From assembly GCF_003096075.1 (NCBI RefSeq), contig NZ_CP015449.1:2721001-2785000 (forward strand): a DNA stretch of 64,000 nt, read 5' to 3'. The translations under genes were made by a program, and so were the position numbers. This document shows positions 25,794 through 34,972 of the stretch, piece after piece. Under the pieces are notes generated by a model. That model was not told the origin of the DNA. It made no database searches and was given only the letters and a program-made list of their open reading frames with translations. Within the stretch, counting starts at the first letter, position 1; every line of letters starts with the position of its first letter. The DNA is from Dietzia lutea (lineage in GTDB: Bacteria > Actinomycetota > Actinomycetes > Mycobacteriales > Mycobacteriaceae).

Positions 25794-26827
25794 CCGTCTC
25801 TCCCCCCGACCTCGCCGGACCGGCGGCCACCGAGACCGCGGACCGGCCCGCCGACGCCAAGCTCGTCGTCGACGCCGTCACCGTCGAGTACCACACCCGC
25901 AAGGGCACGGTGCACGCCGTCACCGACGTCTCCCTGGACGTCCCCCGCGGCTCCACGCTCGCCCTCGTCGGCGAGTCCGGCTGCGGCAAGTCCAGCCTCG
26001 GCCGCGCGATGCTGCAGCTGCCCCGCCCCTCGTCCGGGCGCGTCATGGTCGACGACACGGACCTGTGCGCACTGTCCGGTTCCTCCCTCAAGGAGGCGCG
26101 TAAGCGGATCCAGATGGTGTTCCAGGACCCCATCTCCTCGCTCAACCCGCGTCGCAGGGTGCGCGACATCGTCGCCGAGGGCCTGGAGATCCAGGGCGTC
26201 GACGGCGGCCGCGAGGAGATCCGGCGCCGCGTCGACGCCGCCCTCGAGGCGGTCGGGCTCGACCCCGCCCACGCCGGTGACCGCCGGCCGTCGGAGTTCT
26301 CCGGCGGGCAGTGCCAGCGCATCGCCCTCGCCCGCGCGCTCGTCCTGGAGCCGGAGGTGCTGGTGTGCGACGAGCCGGTCTCCGCGCTCGACGTCTCCGT
26401 GCAGGCCCAGATCCTCAATCTGCTCGAGGAGATGAAGGAGCGCTACCACCTGACGATGGTGTTCATCTCCCACGACCTGTCGGTGGTCCACAACATCGCC
26501 GACCGCGTCGCGGTGATGTACCTCGGCATGGTGTGCGAGGTCGCCGACACCGAGACCCTGTACCGGGCCCCGGCCCACCCGTACACGATGCTGCTCATCT
26601 CCTCGGCCCCCACGCTCGGCGGCACGCTCGCCGACACGCTGGGCGAGGATTCGATCACCGCGACCAGCTCCGAGCTGCCCTCGCCGCTGAACCCCCCGTC
26701 CGGTTGCAGGTTCCGCACCCGGTGCCCCCGGGCCACCGAGCTCTGCGCCGCCGAACGTCCCCCGCTCACCACCATCACGCCCGGCCACCAGGTCGCGTGC
26801 CACCACCCCCTCCAGGAGAACCGATGA
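25790..26827 (+). CDS. Oligopeptide ABC transporter ATPase (DppF-like)
   Basis: A 345-residue second ATPase of the transporter. Walker A GESGCGKS is at 61-68, then the family Q-loop QMVFQDPISSLNPR, signature FSGGQCQR, Walker B LVCDEPVSALD and a C-terminal CRFRTRCPRATELC tail. Its ATG overlaps the preceding stop (ATGA), as does the next gene's start with its own stop, so the three are tightly coupled. Confidence 0.94.
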   Translation: MTVSPPDLAGPAATETADRPADAKLVVDAVTVEYHTRKGTVHAVTDVSLDVPRGSTLALVGESGCGKSSLGRAMLQLPRPSSGRVMVDDTDLCALSGSSLKEARKRIQMVFQDPISSLNPRRRVRDIVAEGLEIQGVDGGREEIRRRVDAALEAVGLDPAHAGDRRPSEFSGGQCQRIALARALVLEPEVLVCDEPVSALDVSVQAQILNLLEEMKERYHLTMVFISHDLSVVHNIADRVAVMYLGMVCEVADTETLYRAPAHPYTMLLISSAPTLGGTLADTLGEDSITATSSELPSPLNPPSGCRFRTRCPRATELCAAERPPLTTITPGHQVACHHPLQENR

Positions 26828-28431
26828 AGCGCACCACCGGCGCAATGGCCGTACTCGCGGCCGCCGCCCTCACCCTGTCCGCGTGTGGCGGAGGCGGCGA
26901 CGAGACCACCTCCGCCGCCGGCGGCGCCGAGGGCCAGGCGCCCGACCAGTCCGAGCGCTGCACCGAGGATTTGGCCGGCGGCACGATCACGGTCGGCGAG
27001 TTCTCCATGCTCCCGTCCTTCGCGCCCGGCCAGGGCCAGTACGGCGTCCGTGGCGGCGCCCAGTCGGCGGCCGTCTACGACCGGTTGATGGTGTGGAACC
27101 CCGAGGCCGAAGAGTTCGAGCCCAAGCTCGCCGAGTCCCTCGAGGCCAACGACGACAACACCGTGTGGACCCTCAAGCTCCGCGACGGCGTCACCTTCTC
27201 CAACGGCGACCCGCTCACCGCGGAGGACGTCGTGTTCACCGTCGGCCTGCACCAGGACCCCGCCAACCGATCGGTCGCGATGACCGAGGCGATGCAGATC
27301 TCCGATGTCCGCGCCGTGGACCCGCTCACCGCGGAGTTCACGCTCTCCGACCCGTGGGCCGGGTTCCCCGTGACCCTCGCCGGCACCGTCGGCGAGGTGT
27401 TCCCCAAGAACGCCTACGAGGCCGCCGACCCGCAGGAGTGGTCGCGCAACCCGATCGGCGCCGGCGCGTTCACCGTCGGCGAGTACATCCCCGATCAGCG
27501 GACCGTGCTCGAGCCCAACCCGGACTACTACGGCGGGCCCGTCTGCCCGACCCTGGAGTTCATCCGTATCCCCGGTTCACAGGGCACGTACGACGCGTTC
27601 CAGACCGGCGAGGTCCAGGTGGGCTTCCTGCGCGGCGCCAAGTTCGTCACCATGGCCCAGAACGACGGCGTCCGCGGCTTCGAGGAGATCATCAGCTCCG
27701 GCTCGGTGCTCAACATGAACTCCGGCAAGGCCGGCTACGACGGCATTCTCACCGACGAGCGCGCCCGCCAGGCCGTCGCCGCGGCCATCGACCGGGACCT
27801 GTGGAACCAGCGCCTCTACGACGGCGAGGGCCAGCCGACCTCCGCGCTGGTCGCCGACTCGTCCCGCCTGTACGACGGCCAGGAGGGTCCCGCGTACGAC
27901 GTCGAGAAGGCCAAGTCCCTGGTGGCCGAGCTCAAGGCCGACCGTCCCGACTGGAACGGCGAGCTGCGCATGCTCATCTCCGACGGCCCCGAGAACGTCG
28001 AAGCCGGCGTGATCGCCAAGGCGATGCTGGACGCGGCCGGGTTCAACGTCGTGATCGACAACGCCCCCGTCTCGCAGGTCACCGCGCGTCAGTTCACGGG
28101 TGACTACGAGATCGTGATCGGCGGCCTGGCCACCACGGACGCCGATCCTGCGGCCGCCTTCGCCAGCGGCATGCTCCCGGGCGGCGCGACCAACCTCTCG
28201 GGCATCGACGACCCCGAGCTCACCGCCGCGGTGACCGAGCTCAAGGCCGCCGGCGACCTCGACGCCCAGAAGGCCGCGCTCACGCGCCTGCAGGAGGTGT
28301 TCAACGAAGTGCAGCCGTTCACGGTGATCGCCAACGCCGAGCAGTACGTGGCGGTGGCCGACACGGTCGGCGGCGTCACCCCGACGCTGTCCTCGACCGT
28401 CCTCTACGACGGGGCCTTCGTCCGGGAGTGA
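26824..28431 (+). CDS. Peptide-binding lipoprotein of ABC transporter (copy 1)
   Basis: A 535-residue extracytoplasmic solute-binding protein (family 5). The signal peptide ends in the lipobox LSAC with Cys21, followed by a Gly-rich linker, so the protein is lipid-anchored. The SBP_bac_5 signature region (LAESLEANDDNTVWTLKLRDG) is present. The ATG overlaps the ATPase stop by four bases. A second, closely similar lipoprotein follows at 28665. Substrate specificity is unknown. Confidence 0.93.
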   Translation: MKRTTGAMAVLAAAALTLSACGGGGDETTSAAGGAEGQAPDQSERCTEDLAGGTITVGEFSMLPSFAPGQGQYGVRGGAQSAAVYDRLMVWNPEAEEFEPKLAESLEANDDNTVWTLKLRDGVTFSNGDPLTAEDVVFTVGLHQDPANRSVAMTEAMQISDVRAVDPLTAEFTLSDPWAGFPVTLAGTVGEVFPKNAYEAADPQEWSRNPIGAGAFTVGEYIPDQRTVLEPNPDYYGGPVCPTLEFIRIPGSQGTYDAFQTGEVQVGFLRGAKFVTMAQNDGVRGFEEIISSGSVLNMNSGKAGYDGILTDERARQAVAAAIDRDLWNQRLYDGEGQPTSALVADSSRLYDGQEGPAYDVEKAKSLVAELKADRPDWNGELRMLISDGPENVEAGVIAKAMLDAAGFNVVIDNAPVSQVTARQFTGDYEIVIGGLATTDADPAAAFASGMLPGGATNLSGIDDPELTAAVTELKAAGDLDAQKAALTRLQEVFNEVQPFTVIANAEQYVAVADTVGGVTPTLSSTVLYDGAFVRE

Positions 28432-28512
28432 TCCCGCCCCGGGCGGTCCTCGTCTCGGAGTGATCCCTCCCCGGCGGCGCTGACGGAGTGATCCCGCCCC
28501 GGCGGCGCTGAC
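28424..28512 (+). repeat. Short tandem repeats at the end of binding-protein copy 1
   Basis: Three imperfect units beginning GGAGTGATCCC follow one another from the stop codon of the first lipoprotein, the last two about 28 bp long and sharing CCCCGGCGGCGCTGACGG. They lead into a strong hairpin and look like local slippage duplication of the terminator arm. Confidence 0.75.
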
Positions 28513-28537
28513 GGGCCCTGAACCCGTCGGCGCCGCC
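28501..28537 (+). terminator. Hairpin after binding-protein copy 1
   Basis: A 15-bp stem (28501-28515 with 28523-28537, one G-T wobble) closes a 7-nt loop. It lacks a T-tract. Together with the next hairpin it likely limits read-through between the two lipoprotein genes. Confidence 0.6.
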
Positions 28538-28554
28538 CTCCATACGACACCGAC

Positions 28555-28594
28555 GTGCCCCGGGCTCCCGCCCACCGGTGAGAGCCCGGGGCAC
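28555..28594 (+). terminator. Second hairpin between the two binding proteins
   Basis: A perfect 13-bp stem, GTGCCCCGGGCTC (28555-28567) with its complement (28582-28594), closes a 14-nt loop and is followed by CTCTCT. It is a candidate terminator, or a processing hairpin giving different expression of the two lipoproteins. Confidence 0.6.
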
Positions 28595-28664
28595 CTCTCT
28601 GCCGACACCACCGACTCCGCGGCGTGCCGACCGGCCCGCCGTGACCTCACGATCAGGAGAACAG

Positions 28665-30266
28665 ATGACCCGCGCCACCAGCGCTCTGGCCGTCCTCGCC
28701 GCGACCACGCTCGCCCTCACCGCCTGCGGAGGTGGCGGATCCGACCCCGCCGCGAACGCCTCCGGCGCCTCTGCCCCGGACCAGTCCGAGCGGTGCACCG
28801 AGGAGCGGGTCGGCGGCACGATCACCATGGGCGAGTACGCGATGCTGCCGTCCTTCGCGCCCGGCCAGGGCATGTTCGGCGTCCGCGGGGCCACCGAGTC
28901 GGCGGCCGTCTACGACCGTCTGATGCAGTGGAACCCCGAGACCGCGGAGTTCGAGCCCAAGCTCGCCGAGTCGCTGGAGTCCGCCGAGGACAACACCGTG
29001 TGGACGCTCAAGCTGCGCGACGGGGTGACCTTCTCCAACGGCGACCCGCTCACCGCCGAGGACGTGGCCTTCACGATCGACCTGCACAAGGACCCCGCGA
29101 CGGTGTCCAACGCGATGACCGACGCGATGCAGGTCGAGCAGACGCGTGTCGTGGACCCGCTCACCGTGGAGTTCACCCTGGCCGAACCGTGGGCCGGCTT
29201 CCCGATCCTGCTGGCCGGTGCCGGCGGCGAGGTCATCCCGAAGAACGCGTACGAGGCCGCCGACCCGCAGGAGTGGGCGCGCAACCCCATCGGCGCGGGC
29301 GCGTTCACCGTGGCCGAATACGTCCCGGACCAGGAGCTGGTGCTCGAGCCCAACCCGGACTACTACGGCGGGCCGGTCTGCCCGACTCTGAAGTTCATCC
29401 GCATCCCCGGCTCGCAGGGCACCTACGAGGCCTTCCAGACCGACGAGGTGCAGGTCGGATTCCTGCGCGGCGCCAAGACCGTCACCGCCGCCCAGGACGC
29501 GGGCGACAAGGGCTTCGAGACGATCACCAGCGCCGGCTCGATCGTCAACCTCAACGCGGGCAACGCCGGCTACGACGGGGTCCTCACCGACGAGCGGGCC
29601 CGCCAGGCGTTCGCCAAGGCGCTGGACCGCGAGCTCATCGACCAGCGCCTCACCGGCGGACTGGGTCAGCCCACCTCCGCGATCATCGCCGAGTCGTCGC
29701 GCTTCTACGACGGCCAGCAGGGGCCGCAGTTTAACGTCGAGGAGGCCACCGCGCTGCTCGACGAGGTCAAGGCGGACCGCCCGGACTGGAACGGTGAGCT
29801 CACCCTGCTCGTCGCCGACAGCCCGGAGAACATGGAGTCCGGTGTGGCCGTCAAGGCCCTGCTCGACGCGGCCGGTTTCAACGTCACCATCCAGAGCGCG
29901 CCCGTCGCCCAGGTCGTCGCGCGCCAGTTCACGGGCGACTTCGAGGCCGTCATCGGCGGTCTGTCCCCCTCGGACGCCGACCCGGCCTCGACGTTCGCCA
30001 GTGCCATGACCCCCGGTGGCTCGCTCAACATCCCGGGCGTCGACGATTCCGAGCTCACCGAGGCCGTCACCGCGTTCAAGGCGGCCGCCGACCTCGACGC
30101 GCAGAAGGCCGCGCTGACCGAGCTGCAGGAGGTCTACAACCGCGTGGTGCCGTTCGCGGTGCTGGCCAACGCGCAGGAGTACGTCGTGGTCGACGACTCC
30201 GTCCGCGGTGTCTCGCCGACCCTGCACGGCACGGTGCTGTTCGACGGCGCGTTCGTCGAGGAGTGA
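28665..30266 (+). CDS. Peptide-binding lipoprotein of ABC transporter (copy 2)
   Basis: A 533-residue paralogue of the preceding lipoprotein, alike along the whole length, with long identical stretches such as APDQSERCTE and WTLKLRDGVTFSNGD. The lipobox is LTAC with Cys21. The ATG follows AGGAGA by four bases. It has its own ribosome site and lies behind two hairpins, so it may be expressed separately. Differences cluster in the central and C-terminal lobes, suggesting a tandem duplication with altered substrate range for a shared transporter. Confidence 0.93.
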   Translation: MTRATSALAVLAATTLALTACGGGGSDPAANASGASAPDQSERCTEERVGGTITMGEYAMLPSFAPGQGMFGVRGATESAAVYDRLMQWNPETAEFEPKLAESLESAEDNTVWTLKLRDGVTFSNGDPLTAEDVAFTIDLHKDPATVSNAMTDAMQVEQTRVVDPLTVEFTLAEPWAGFPILLAGAGGEVIPKNAYEAADPQEWARNPIGAGAFTVAEYVPDQELVLEPNPDYYGGPVCPTLKFIRIPGSQGTYEAFQTDEVQVGFLRGAKTVTAAQDAGDKGFETITSAGSIVNLNAGNAGYDGVLTDERARQAFAKALDRELIDQRLTGGLGQPTSAIIAESSRFYDGQQGPQFNVEEATALLDEVKADRPDWNGELTLLVADSPENMESGVAVKALLDAAGFNVTIQSAPVAQVVARQFTGDFEAVIGGLSPSDADPASTFASAMTPGGSLNIPGVDDSELTEAVTAFKAAADLDAQKAALTELQEVYNRVVPFAVLANAQEYVVVDDSVRGVSPTLHGTVLFDGAFVEE

Positions 30267-30307
30267 TCGACGCCCGCCTGGCGGACTGACCCAGTCCCGA
30301 GAACCGA

Positions 30308-30341
30308 CGGCCCCGGATTCTGTCTCATGGATCCGGGGCCG
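30308..30341 (+). terminator. Hairpin after binding-protein copy 2
   Basis: CGGCCCCGGAT (30308-30318) pairs perfectly with ATCCGGGGCCG (30331-30341) across a 12-nt loop, 41 bases after the stop codon. It is the probable end of the transporter operon. Confidence 0.65.
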
Positions 30342-30391
30342 AGGTCTATCCGGGCGGAGCCTGCCTCAGCCACCCAGCCACAGCCGCACGC

Positions 30392-30486
30392 CAACATGGC
30401 GTCTCGCGCGCACCGCGGGGTGTGCGAGACGCCATGTTGAGGAGCGGCTGCAGAAATCGCGTACGTCCGCGGGAGCGAGACGCCAT
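30392..30486. repeat. REP-like palindromic element sharing the 9-kb array core
   Basis: CAACATGGCGTCTCGC (30392-30407) and its perfect complement (30424-30439) form a 16-bp stem with a 16-nt loop. GCGAGACGCCAT occurs once more at 30475-30486, and GGAGCGGCTGCA follows each right-hand core. The same core forms the arrays at 9041-9455. Both loci are convergent gene ends. The rest of the 327-bp gap 30267-30593 holds only the terminator above and a short ACGCAA-like hexamer run at about 30507-30543. Confidence 0.85.
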
Positions 30487-30593
30487 CCGCAGGAGCGGCT
30501 GCACAAACGCGAACGCAAACGCAGACGCAAGCGCAGCCGCAGCCGCGGGCTACGCCCCGCGCACCCTGCTCACCCGCGAACCCCGCTCCCCAC

Positions 30594-32105
30594 TCACCAC
30601 CCCGCGTACCCGGGCGCCACGCGCTGCCAGGGCGCGGCGACCTCGAGCTGCCCGGCCAGCCTCAGCAGCAGGTCCTCGCGCGCGTAGTCGGCGACCAGCT
30701 GCACGCCCACGGGCAGGCCGCGGTCGTCGGCGCCGAGGGGCAGCGAGATCGCCGGCTGCCCGGACAGGTTGAACATGCTGGTGCACACGGAGAACGCCGA
30801 GGACCGGGTCCACATCGACTCCGGATCCGTCACGTCGAGGTAGCCCAACTCCGGGGTGGCCGTGGGCAGTGTCGGCAACATCAGCAGGTCCACGCCGTCC
30901 GGCCCGAACTGCTGGGCCACGCGCCAGCCGGTCCGGTGGGCGGTCTGCAGGGCCCGCGCGACGTCGGGCGCGGAGTGGGTCATGGCGTTGTCGAGGATCA
31001 CCTTGGTCCAGGGCTCGATGTCGTCGTCGTCGAGCTCCCTCCCCAGCGCGGCGAGCCGCGCGTCGATGGTGGCGCGCAGCTGGGCGCCCATGATGGCACC
31101 CACCGCCGACATCACCTCCATGACGTCCAGGCCGATCTCCGCCTCGCGCACCTCGTGGCCCAGCTCCCCCAGGAGCGCGGCGGTGCGGTCGACGGCGGCG
31201 GTGCACGCGGGGTCGGTGGGGAATGGTCCGGGCGCGACACGCAGCATCCCCACGCGGAGGCGGCCGGGGTCGGCGTCGACCTCGTCGAGGAAGGGGCGCG
31301 GCGGCGTGGGGGCCCCGTAGGCGTCGCCGGGGCGGTGGCCGGCCACGGCGTCGAGCAGTGCGGCGCTGTCGCGGACGCTCGTTGTCAGAGCGTGGTGGTA
31401 GGACAAGGGTGAGGACAGCGCGTCGGGGTGCGGCCACGTGGGCACGCGGCCGCGGCTCGGCTTGAGCCCCACGAGCCCACACATGGCGGCGGGGATGCGG
31501 ATGGAGCCGCCGCCGTCGGTGCCGTGGGCGACCGGGACCATGCCCGAGGCCACGGCCGCCGCCGATCCGCCACTCGACCCGCCGGTGGAGTGCGCGGTGT
31601 CCCACGGGTTGCGGCACGGGCCGTGCAGGAGCGACTCGGTGGTGGTGGTCTTGCCCATCTCGGGCACGTTGGTCGTGCCGAGCACCACCATGCCGGCGGC
31701 CTTGTAGCGCTGGACCACGGTGCTGTCCACGTCGGCCACGACGTCGGCGAACAGCCGCGAGCCGTCGGCGGCGGGCAGGCCGGCCACGTCGGTGCCGAGG
31801 GCCTTGATGACGATCGGCACGCCGCGCAACGGCCCGTCGGGGAGCCCGGCCTCGACCTCGGCGCGCGCGGCGTCGAAGCGCGTGGCGACCATCGCGTTCA
31901 GCTGCGGGTCGAGGGCCTCGATGCGGGCGATGGCGTCCTCGAGCACCTCGGCGGCGGAGGTGGCGCCGGAGGCGATGTCGGCGGCCAGGGCGAGCGCGTC
32001 GCGGCCGGGGGTGTCGCGGGCGAGCGCGTCGCGGCCGGCTGCATCGGAGCCGCCCGGGGCGACGGGGGTGTCGGTGCCGCCGGTGGCGGCGGGGGTGTCG
32101 GTCAT
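30594..32105 (-). CDS. Amidase-signature family hydrolase
   Basis: A 503-residue amidase with the Lys/cis-Ser/Ser triad visible as Lys101 (VIKAL), Ser177 (STGGSSGGS) and Ser201 (GTDGGGSIR). The enzyme hydrolyses a carboxylic amide to acid and ammonia. An Ala/Gly/Asp-rich N-terminal extension of about 35 residues, with the repeated RDALA segment, precedes the fold. It is the last gene of a minus-strand group (SnoaL-like, permease, SDR, amidase) that probably degrades one compound. GatA of Glu-tRNA amidotransferase is unlikely because gatB and gatC are absent. Confidence 0.9.
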   Translation of the reverse strand: MTDTPAATGGTDTPVAPGGSDAAGRDALARDTPGRDALALAADIASGATSAAEVLEDAIARIEALDPQLNAMVATRFDAARAEVEAGLPDGPLRGVPIVIKALGTDVAGLPAADGSRLFADVVADVDSTVVQRYKAAGMVVLGTTNVPEMGKTTTTESLLHGPCRNPWDTAHSTGGSSGGSAAAVASGMVPVAHGTDGGGSIRIPAAMCGLVGLKPSRGRVPTWPHPDALSSPLSYHHALTTSVRDSAALLDAVAGHRPGDAYGAPTPPRPFLDEVDADPGRLRVGMLRVAPGPFPTDPACTAAVDRTAALLGELGHEVREAEIGLDVMEVMSAVGAIMGAQLRATIDARLAALGRELDDDDIEPWTKVILDNAMTHSAPDVARALQTAHRTGWRVAQQFGPDGVDLLMLPTLPTATPELGYLDVTDPESMWTRSSAFSVCTSMFNLSGQPAISLPLGADDRGLPVGVQLVADYAREDLLLRLAGQLEVAAPWQRVAPGYAGW

Positions 32106-32175
32106 GGTGGGGGCCTTTCGGTGCGGGGCGTGAGGCGACGGCGGTGGGTCGGGGACGACGGCGACGACGACGAGG

Positions 32176-33015
32176 TCAGCCCCAGCGCGACTGCCCGCCG
32201 TCGAGCGGGATGGTCGCGCCGGTCAGATACGAGGCCTCGCCGGAGCAGAGCCAGGCGACGGGGCGGCCGATGTCGGCGACGGGGTCCCCCACCCGGCCGG
32301 CGGGGATGCCGGCGATGAACTCGGCGGCCTCCTCCGGGTTGTTGTCCATCCACCAGTCGAGACCGGGGCTGTGGGCGTGGGGCGCCACGTTGAGGGCGCG
32401 GATGCCGTCGGCGGCCCATTCGTAGGCGGCGGCGCGGGTCAGGGCGCGGACGGCCTCCTTCACCGCGGCGTAGATGCCGTAGTTGGCGGCGTCCCAGCGC
32501 ACGGCGGCGGAGGTGACGAGGTTGATGACGGTGCCGCCGCCGCGCTTGGCCATCTCGGGGCGGGCGAGCTTCATGAGGCTCAGCGTGACGCGGGGGCCGC
32601 CCTCGAAGGCGGTGCGGAAGTCGTCGTCCGGGTAGTCCGACAGCGGTAGAGGCATGGCCATGTTGGCGTTGTTGACGAGGATGTCGACGCCGCCGAGACG
32701 CTCCACCGCCGTGGAGATGATGGTCTCGGGGGCGTCCTCGGCGATGATGTCGGCGGCCAGGCATTCGGCGGTGCCGCCGGCGGAGCGGATCTCCTCCGCG
32801 ACGCGCTCGAGCTTGTGCATCTTGCGGCCGACGAGCAGCACGGCGGCGCCGGACTCGGCGAGGCCGAGCGAGATGCCGCGGCCCACGCCCTGCCCGCCGC
32901 CGGTGACGATGGCGACCTTGCCGGCCAGGCGGGCCGCGGTGTCCTGCGGCGCGGGCTGCTGGGGCGCGCTGCCGCCGGCGTCCTGGGGTGCGGGGTTCTG
33001 GGGGGTGTCGGTCAT
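32176..33015 (-). CDS. SDR-family oxidoreductase
   Basis: A 279-residue classical SDR with TGGGQGVGRG (about 38-47), VNNANM and the active-site YAAVK. A Gln/Pro/Ala-rich N-terminal stretch of about 28 residues precedes the Rossmann fold. It stands between an amidase and a TauE-type permease on the same strand and probably shares their pathway and the palindromic control site at 34365. Substrate unknown. Confidence 0.88.
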   Translation of the reverse strand: MTDTPQNPAPQDAGGSAPQQPAPQDTAARLAGKVAIVTGGGQGVGRGISLGLAESGAAVLLVGRKMHKLERVAEEIRSAGGTAECLAADIIAEDAPETIISTAVERLGGVDILVNNANMAMPLPLSDYPDDDFRTAFEGGPRVTLSLMKLARPEMAKRGGGTVINLVTSAAVRWDAANYGIYAAVKEAVRALTRAAAYEWAADGIRALNVAPHAHSPGLDWWMDNNPEEAAEFIAGIPAGRVGDPVADIGRPVAWLCSGEASYLTGATIPLDGGQSRWG

Positions 33016-33055
33016 GGGGTCCTCCGTGGGTGGTGCGGTGACGGGTGGGTGGCGC

Positions 33056-33784
33056 TCACGCCGTGACGATGGTGAGCAGGCCGGCGATCACCACGAGGAC
33101 GATCACGGCCGAGCGGAACAGGTGGGTGGGCAGGCGTCGGGCGATCGCGATACCCAGCTGGTTGGCCGTGACCCCCGCGACGACGCACGCCGCGAGCAGC
33201 GGCCACAGGCCGGGCAGGTCGATCCCCGTGCCCGCCCACAGCAACGCGAGCGAGACGATGCTCGTGATGACGAAATAGCCGGCGAGGTCCGCGATGAAGC
33301 TCATCGGCGGGATCTTCGCGCGGCCCAGCAGCAGGACGACGGGTGGGCCGTTCAGCGAGGTGGTGGTGGAGAAGTACCCGCCGATCGCGCCGACCGCGGC
33401 GGTGATCGCCGCCGACGGCGGCCCGGCCCCGTGCCTCGTGGGCAGCGCCATGGCGAGTCCGCACAGGATGGTGACCGCGCCGGCGGCCGGCTTGAGGTGC
33501 TGATCCGGGAGCAGCGTGACGGTCTGCACGCCGAGCCAGGCCCCGGGCACGGACGCCGCGCCCAGTACGGCGACGCGCCGCCAGTCGATGTGCTCGCGCA
33601 ACTGCACGGTGACGCCCACGCGGGCGATGAGCGCGACGACCAGGTTGACCACCACCGTCTCCGCGAGGCCGATGCCCACGGTGAGCATGAGCGGCGTGGC
33701 GATGAGCGAGGTGCCGAACCCGGTGGCGCCGCCGATCACCGAGGCGGCGGCCACACACAGCGCGGCGATGACGATCAGGTCCAC
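33056..33784 (-). CDS. TauE/SafE-family membrane permease
   Basis: A 242-residue protein with about eight hydrophobic helices and the family glycine segment GGATGFGTSLIATPL near the N-terminus, repeated in degenerate form (GAIGGYFSTTTSLNGPP) midway. Relatives move sulfite, sulfonates or small organic anions. GTG start at 33784. Its position in an amidase/SDR group suggests uptake or export of that pathway's substrate or product. It is distinct from the exporter fragment at the window start. Confidence 0.87.
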   Translation of the reverse strand: MDLIVIAALCVAAASVIGGATGFGTSLIATPLMLTVGIGLAETVVVNLVVALIARVGVTVQLREHIDWRRVAVLGAASVPGAWLGVQTVTLLPDQHLKPAAGAVTILCGLAMALPTRHGAGPPSAAITAAVGAIGGYFSTTTSLNGPPVVLLLGRAKIPPMSFIADLAGYFVITSIVSLALLWAGTGIDLPGLWPLLAACVVAGVTANQLGIAIARRLPTHLFRSAVIVLVVIAGLLTIVTA

Positions 33785-33839
33785 TCGTCACCGTCACGGC
33801 CGTCGGCTGCGCTGTCGATCCGGGCGGTCTGCGCCGCCG

Positions 33840-34316
33840 TCACTTCTCGTCGGCGGGGGCCAGGTGGTTGTCGTTGAGCCGGAAGCTCGGCACGTCCTTG
33901 AGGTTGATCATGGCCTCATAGGTGCGCTTGTAGCCGGTGCGGGTGATGACCCAGCGGCCGTCGACGCGGGCGTAGGCGTCGTCGTAGAAGGCGCTGCCGA
34001 AGATGAAGGTGTCGTACTCGGGCACGATCACGCGGTCCTGCAGGTACCAGCGGCCGGCGGCGGTGTCGCCGTCGATCTCGATCTCGGGGTGGTGGGCCTG
34101 GTGCTCGGTGATGACACCGTCGGTCATCTGCTTCTGCAGCCCGGCCACGACCTCGTCGCGGCCGGTGTAGCTCAGGCGCTTGCCGTATGACGCGGTGACC
34201 TCGGGCGCGAGGGTCTGGGCGAGCTCGTCCCACAGCCGGAGGTCGACGCAGCGCAGGTAGCGGTACTTGAGGGCCTTGATGGCGTCGATGTCGTCGCGGC
34301 GGTCGGTGGTGGTCAT
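33840..34316 (-). CDS. SnoaL-like / NTF2-fold protein
   Basis: A 158-residue protein of the SnoaL_4 type: an N-terminal helix with DIDAIKALKYRYLRCVDL, then strands with HHPEIEIDGDTAAGRWYLQD and a final RTGYKRTYE segment. Relatives are small cyclases, dehydratases or ring-hydroxylating-enzyme beta-like subunits. The ATG at 34316 follows AAAGG; the longer upstream reading frame adds only unrelated sequence. It is the first gene of the minus-strand group, divergent from a TetR gene. Confidence 0.87.
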   Translation of the reverse strand: MTTTDRRDDIDAIKALKYRYLRCVDLRLWDELAQTLAPEVTASYGKRLSYTGRDEVVAGLQKQMTDGVITEHQAHHPEIEIDGDTAAGRWYLQDRVIVPEYDTFIFGSAFYDDAYARVDGRWVITRTGYKRTYEAMINLKDVPSFRLNDNHLAPADEK

Positions 34317-34364
34317 GAGGGCCTTTCGCACGGGTGGGGGCGCGCGGAGCGCGCGCTCTGCCCA

Positions 34365-34388
34365 GACTGTAGTCAATTGTGTACAGTC
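34365..34388. promoter_or_regulatory. Divergent palindromic operator
   Basis: GACTGTA (34365-34371) and TACAGTC (34382-34388) flank GTCAATTGTG in the gap between the SnoaL-like gene and the TetR gene. The site ends five bases before the TetR ATG, the classic place for autoregulation plus control of the divergent operon. Confidence 0.65.
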
Positions 34389-34393
34389 CGGGA

Positions 34394-34972
34394 ATGGAAA
34401 CCGGGAAGAACGCCGCCGCTGCCCGCCCGACTGGTCGCGACGAGGTCCGCTCGGCGGTCCTGCGCGAAGCCCGTCGACTGCTGTCGGAGCGCGGGCCGCA
34501 CGTCCCGCTGCGTGACATCGCGGATGCCGCGCAGGTGAACCTCGGGCTCATCCACCGGCACATCGGTCGCAAGGACGCGCTGATCACGGCGGTGATGCAG
34601 GACGCGGTCCGGTTCGGCGCGGCGCGGCTGGAGAATCTCGACGACGCGGGCGAGGCCGTGCGCGGGATGCTGCTCGGCGCCTCGTCGCACCCGGAGATCA
34701 GTCGACTGTTGGCGTGGCTGGCGTTGGACCGCGAGGCCGCGTTCCCGCCGATGCTCGACCCCTCGCAGCGACCGGCCGCCGCGTTGCGCCGGATGACCTC
34801 TCCCCCGCCGGCCGGTGACGTCGAGCTGCTGCTGGTGTTCACGGCCGTCTACGGGTGGCCGGTGTTGCGCGGGGCCCTGCTCGACGCGCTCGACATCCCC
34901 GAGTCCGAGCGCGACGGAATCGACGAGCGCCTCGCTGAGCTGCTGGCCAGGGTCGTCACCGGCGAGCGCTGA
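34394..34972 (+). CDS. TetR-family regulator
   Basis: A 192-residue TetR protein with its HTH at about 17-62 (PHVPLRDIADAAQVNLGLIHRHIGRK). The ATG at 34394 is preferred; an in-frame GTG at 34379 lies inside the palindrome. It is divergent from the amidase/SDR/permease/SnoaL group and its own start abuts the 24-bp palindrome, so it probably represses both sides. Its stop overlaps the convergent DUF4389 reading frame by 17 bases. Confidence 0.85.
   Translation: METGKNAAAARPTGRDEVRSAVLREARRLLSERGPHVPLRDIADAAQVNLGLIHRHIGRKDALITAVMQDAVRFGAARLENLDDAGEAVRGMLLGASSHPEISRLLAWLALDREAAFPPMLDPSQRPAAALRRMTSPPPAGDVELLLVFTAVYGWPVLRGALLDALDIPESERDGIDERLAELLARVVTGER

Noticed and set aside
30208-30687. Plus-strand frame spanning the end of the second binding protein
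   Set aside because: It reads through the terminator and palindromic element and has no protein-like pattern.
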